64,000 nt of DNA. Origin: Simplicispira hankyongi. GTDB taxonomy: Bacteria; Pseudomonadota; Gammaproteobacteria; Burkholderiales; Burkholderiaceae_C. A program made the position numbers and the translations under genes. Position 1 is the first letter of the stretch. Every line of letters starts with the position of its first letter. Positions 61,673 to 64,000 of the stretch are shown here, one piece after another. The notes beneath the pieces are model-generated. The model was not told where the DNA came from. It was given only the letters and a program-made list of their open reading frames with translations, and did not search any database. The stretch is taken from positions 207,395 through 271,394 of the forward strand of contig NZ_QXJC01000005.1 of NCBI RefSeq assembly GCF_003570885.1, written 5' to 3'.

Positions 61673-62872
61673 ATGCGTGCCATGCAATTTTTCAAAGACC
61701 TGAGCGTCTCGGCCGTCAGCGCAGGTTTTGTCGCCGTGCTCGTGGGCTTCACGAGTTCGGTGGCGATTGTGTTTCAGGCGGCGCAGTCGTTTCACGCCAC
61801 ACCGGGCGAAATGGCCTCCTGGATGTGGGCCCTGGGGCTTGGCATGGGGCTGTGTTCGTTGCTCCCATCCTTGTGGCTGCGCAAGCCAGTCATGATCGCC
61901 TGGTCCACGCCGGGAGCTGCGGTGCTTGCTGCTGCGGGTGCCACGGGCCGGTTCGATATGGCGCAGGCGGTGGGTGCCTTCCTCGTGTGCGCTGCACTGA
62001 TCACCCTGGTGGGCGTTACCGGATGGTTCGAGCGCGTGATGAACCGAATTCCCACGGAAATAGCAGCGGGCCTGCTTGCTGGTGTGCTGGCGAGATTCGG
62101 TATGGACGCGTTTTCTGCAGCGCAGACGGCTTTGCCGCTGGTTCTGGTGATGCTCGGCGTTTATCTGGTTTCTCGCAGCGTTGCGCCGCGTTATGCAGTG
62201 GTGGCCACGCTCTGTGCAGGAGTTGCCTATGCCGCCATTGGGGGGCAGATGCAGTGGTCCGCAGTGACCTGGACATTGGCGTCACCACAGCTTACGGTGC
62301 CCCGATTTGGCTGGAGTGCGACCATGGGCTTGGCCCTGCCGCTCTTTGTGGTGACGATGGCCTCCCAGAATCTTCCGGGTGTGGCGGTGATTCGTGCCTC
62401 CGGCTACCAGCTCCCGATCTCGCGTCTGATTACCTTGACCGGCGTTGCCACTCTGGTGCTTGCACCGTTCGGCGCCTTCGCTCTGAACTTCAGCGCCATC
62501 ACGGCCGCTATTTGCATGGGACCACAAGCGCATGCAGACCCAGCCCGGCGCTACACGGCGGCGGCCTCCTGCGGGGCGTTGTATGTCCTGATTGGGGTCT
62601 TTGGTGCGGTCGTGACGGGCTTGCTGACCGCATTCCCACGGGAACTCGTGGTGGCGATCGCAGGCCTGGCCCTTCTAGGCTCTATTGGCGCCGGACTTGC
62701 CAGTGCGCTTCGGGAAGAGACGCACCGGGAAGCTGCCTTGATCACATTTCTGGTGACGCTTAGCGGTGTGGTCATTGCGGGCATTGGTTCGGCATTCTGG
62801 GGGGTGGTCGCCGGCAGCCTCGCGCTGTTTGTGCAACAGTACGCCAGCAACCCGCGTCGCCGCGCTATGTGA
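61673..62872 (+). CDS. BenE-family transporter
   Basis: A 399-residue inner-membrane transporter with about eleven to twelve hydrophobic segments (AVSAGFVAVLVGFTSSVAIVFQAA; KPVMIAWSTPGAAVLAAAG; LPLFVVTMASQNLPGVAVIRASGYQ). It matches the BenE benzoate:proton symporter family. No benzoate genes are nearby, so the substrate is open. ATG at 61682 (MQFFKD) is an equally possible start three codons in. Confidence 0.9.
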   Translation: MRAMQFFKDLSVSAVSAGFVAVLVGFTSSVAIVFQAAQSFHATPGEMASWMWALGLGMGLCSLLPSLWLRKPVMIAWSTPGAAVLAAAGATGRFDMAQAVGAFLVCAALITLVGVTGWFERVMNRIPTEIAAGLLAGVLARFGMDAFSAAQTALPLVLVMLGVYLVSRSVAPRYAVVATLCAGVAYAAIGGQMQWSAVTWTLASPQLTVPRFGWSATMGLALPLFVVTMASQNLPGVAVIRASGYQLPISRLITLTGVATLVLAPFGAFALNFSAITAAICMGPQAHADPARRYTAAASCGALYVLIGVFGAVVTGLLTAFPRELVVAIAGLALLGSIGAGLASALREETHREAALITFLVTLSGVVIAGIGSAFWGVVAGSLALFVQQYASNPRRRAM

Positions 62873-62910
62873 GCGATTCCTGAATTCCCGCTGGACTTCT
62901 CCTGAGCTGT

Positions 62911-63879
62911 ATGAATCTACTTTTTGTTGCCGATCCGCTCGAAGCCTTTAATCCGAAGAAAGATACGACTTTCGCCATGATGCGTGAAGCGCAGAGACGT
63001 GGGCACTCTGTATCGGCCTGCGAGCCTGCGCATTTGCAATGGAAGCTCGGGAGCAAGGTGTTTGCACGTGTGCGCCACATTGCGCTGACGGGTGAGCTCA
63101 CCAATTGGTTTGGCGAGCTTGGTGCCGAAGACCGGGCTCTGGCAAGCTTTGATGCAGTGGTAATGCGCAAGGATCCGCCGTTTGACAGCGAATATTTTTA
63201 TGCCACCCATCTCCTGGAGCAAGCAGAGCGCGAAGGTGCACGCGTTTACAACAAGCCACGAGCGCTGCGTGACCACCCGGAAAAACTGGCTATTCTGGAA
63301 TTCCCGAGCTTGATTGGCCCCACGCTGGTTACGCGCAGTGCAGTCCACATCCGTCAGTTCCATGAGGAACATCGGGACATCATTTTGAAGCCCCTGGACG
63401 GCATGGGTGGCATGGGCATTTTTAGGGTCGGACCGGACGGCATGAACCTCGGCAGCATCATCGAAACGCTCAATCGCGGAGGCGAAGAAAGCGTGATGGT
63501 GCAGAAGTTTCTGCCCGAAATAGTCGATGGCGACAAACGTATCCTGATCATTGGGGGAGCGCCCGTTCCTTACTGTCTGGCGCGTATTCCGCAAGGCACC
63601 GAGGTCAGGGGGAATCTGGCTGCGGGGGGCAAGGGGGTCGCTCGCGCACTTAGTCCGCGCGATTGGGAAATAGGCCGGGCTTTGGGGCCTGTCCTTGCTG
63701 CGCGGGGGCTGCTGCTTGCCGGCGTGGATGTCATTGGCGACTGTGTCACCGAGATCAATGTGACCAGTCCCACCTGTTTTCAGGAAATACAGCAGCAGAC
63801 AGGTTGCGACGTGGCATCCCTGTTCCAGGATGCGTTGGAGAATGCTGTCCTGCAGGCATCTCCCGCTGTTGCGCAATAA
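62911..63879 (+). CDS. gshB: Glutathione synthase
   Basis: Adds glycine to gamma-glutamylcysteine, the last step of glutathione synthesis. The 322 residues have LLFVADPLEAFNPKKDTTFAMMREAQRRGH, MRKDPPFDSEYFYATHLLE, PRALRDHPEKLAILEF, the ATP-grasp loop LKPLDGMGGMGIFRV, and GVDVIGDCVTEINVTSPTCFQEI. Length is typical. Confidence 0.97.
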   Translation: MNLLFVADPLEAFNPKKDTTFAMMREAQRRGHSVSACEPAHLQWKLGSKVFARVRHIALTGELTNWFGELGAEDRALASFDAVVMRKDPPFDSEYFYATHLLEQAEREGARVYNKPRALRDHPEKLAILEFPSLIGPTLVTRSAVHIRQFHEEHRDIILKPLDGMGGMGIFRVGPDGMNLGSIIETLNRGGEESVMVQKFLPEIVDGDKRILIIGGAPVPYCLARIPQGTEVRGNLAAGGKGVARALSPRDWEIGRALGPVLAARGLLLAGVDVIGDCVTEINVTSPTCFQEIQQQTGCDVASLFQDALENAVLQASPAVAQ

Positions 63880-63894
63880 ATTTTCAGGTTTCTC

Positions 63895-63923
63895 TGCGAC
63901 ATGGGGCAAACCCGTACTACAAT
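63895..63923 (+). promoter_or_regulatory. Possible promoter after gshB
   Basis: GCGACA (63896-63901), 16 bases, then TACAAT (63918-63923). The 77 bases from there to the window edge contain CCCCGAGAGGGG and no long frame. A leader or RNA gene may begin here but is cut off. Confidence 0.35.
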
Positions 63924-64000
63924 GCAAGGCTGCGCTGCTGACGGCAGGTAAGCCCCGAGAGGGGTTTGCTGGATGCGGTGGTGCGGCGGGTGAAGTAGGT

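Overview
The window is a chromosome segment of a high-GC betaproteobacterium, most likely Burkholderiales, family Comamonadaceae (Acidovorax-like). The evidence is gene content and order (def-lipoprotein-fmt opposite lysM-dprA; fur opposite bamE-dapB-exbBD-leuS-lptE; hpf-ptsN-hprK; purE-purK-sua5), the recurrent -10-like boxes TAAAAT/TACAAT, and two short interspersed repeat types I associate with that family. No rRNA, tRNA, insertion sequence, prophage, CRISPR array or plasmid function is visible. This is core chromosome, with gene density near 90 percent.

Layout. 1-3.2 kb: tail of a nitrilase-type hydrolase, an OmpA-like lipoprotein, a small membrane protein whose start codon overlaps that of mltA, and an Lrp-type regulator divergent from the next gene. 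3.3-6.9 kb: a fused indolepyruvate ferredoxin oxidoreductase. 7.1-13 kb: yajC, secD, secF and a DUF1631 gene. 13-18.8 kb: lysM-dprA on the minus strand, then def, a BamE-like lipoprotein, fmt and azlCD. 18.9-27.2 kb: glycolysis genes pgk, pyk and fba, interleaved with two lipoproteins, a PAP2 phosphatase and a two-component system. 27.5-33.2 kb: transhydrogenase pntAB, an acyl-CoA ligase and mtn. 33.4-38 kb: corA, a degenerate uracil-DNA-glycosylase-like gene, rimI, tsaB and dacB. 38.2-41.1 kb: an SGNH esterase lipoprotein with ompW, facing a second SGNH-like lipoprotein that has lost its catalytic residues. 41.2-45.9 kb: sua5, purK, purE, a thioredoxin-TPR protein and purC. 46.2-50.1 kb: hpf, ptsN, hprK, fur, bamE and dapB. 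50.1-58.2 kb: exbB, exbD, leuS, lptE, an oppositely oriented arginase, holA and proA. 58.3-63.9 kb: gshA, kup, a BenE-family transporter and gshB.

How the genes work together: envelope biogenesis recurs (mltA, yajC/secDF, bamE, lptE, dacB, OmpA, OmpW and several lipoproteins), as do translation and tRNA modification (def, fmt, leuS, tsaB, sua5, rimI), central carbon metabolism (pgk, pyk, fba, pntAB), purine synthesis (purC, purE, purK) and glutathione synthesis.

The most unusual signal is a roughly 55-base interspersed repeat (here repeat A; core about CTAGCGCTT-7 nt-AAGCGCTAG). It lies against stop codons in several gene gaps, and recognisable copies also lie in frame inside conserved genes (purK, leuS and proA clearly; mtn and fmt as remnants). 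A second type (repeat B) lies at 33299-33397, and a B-like insertion of about 30 codons lies in leuS. Other points of interest are the inactive-looking SGNH lipoprotein, a TetR-type palindrome in front of the active one, a terminator-like structure 18 bases before mtn, a perfect terminator between yajC and secD, and a 24-codon ORF between secD and secF. All function calls come from reading the sequence; no database search was possible.
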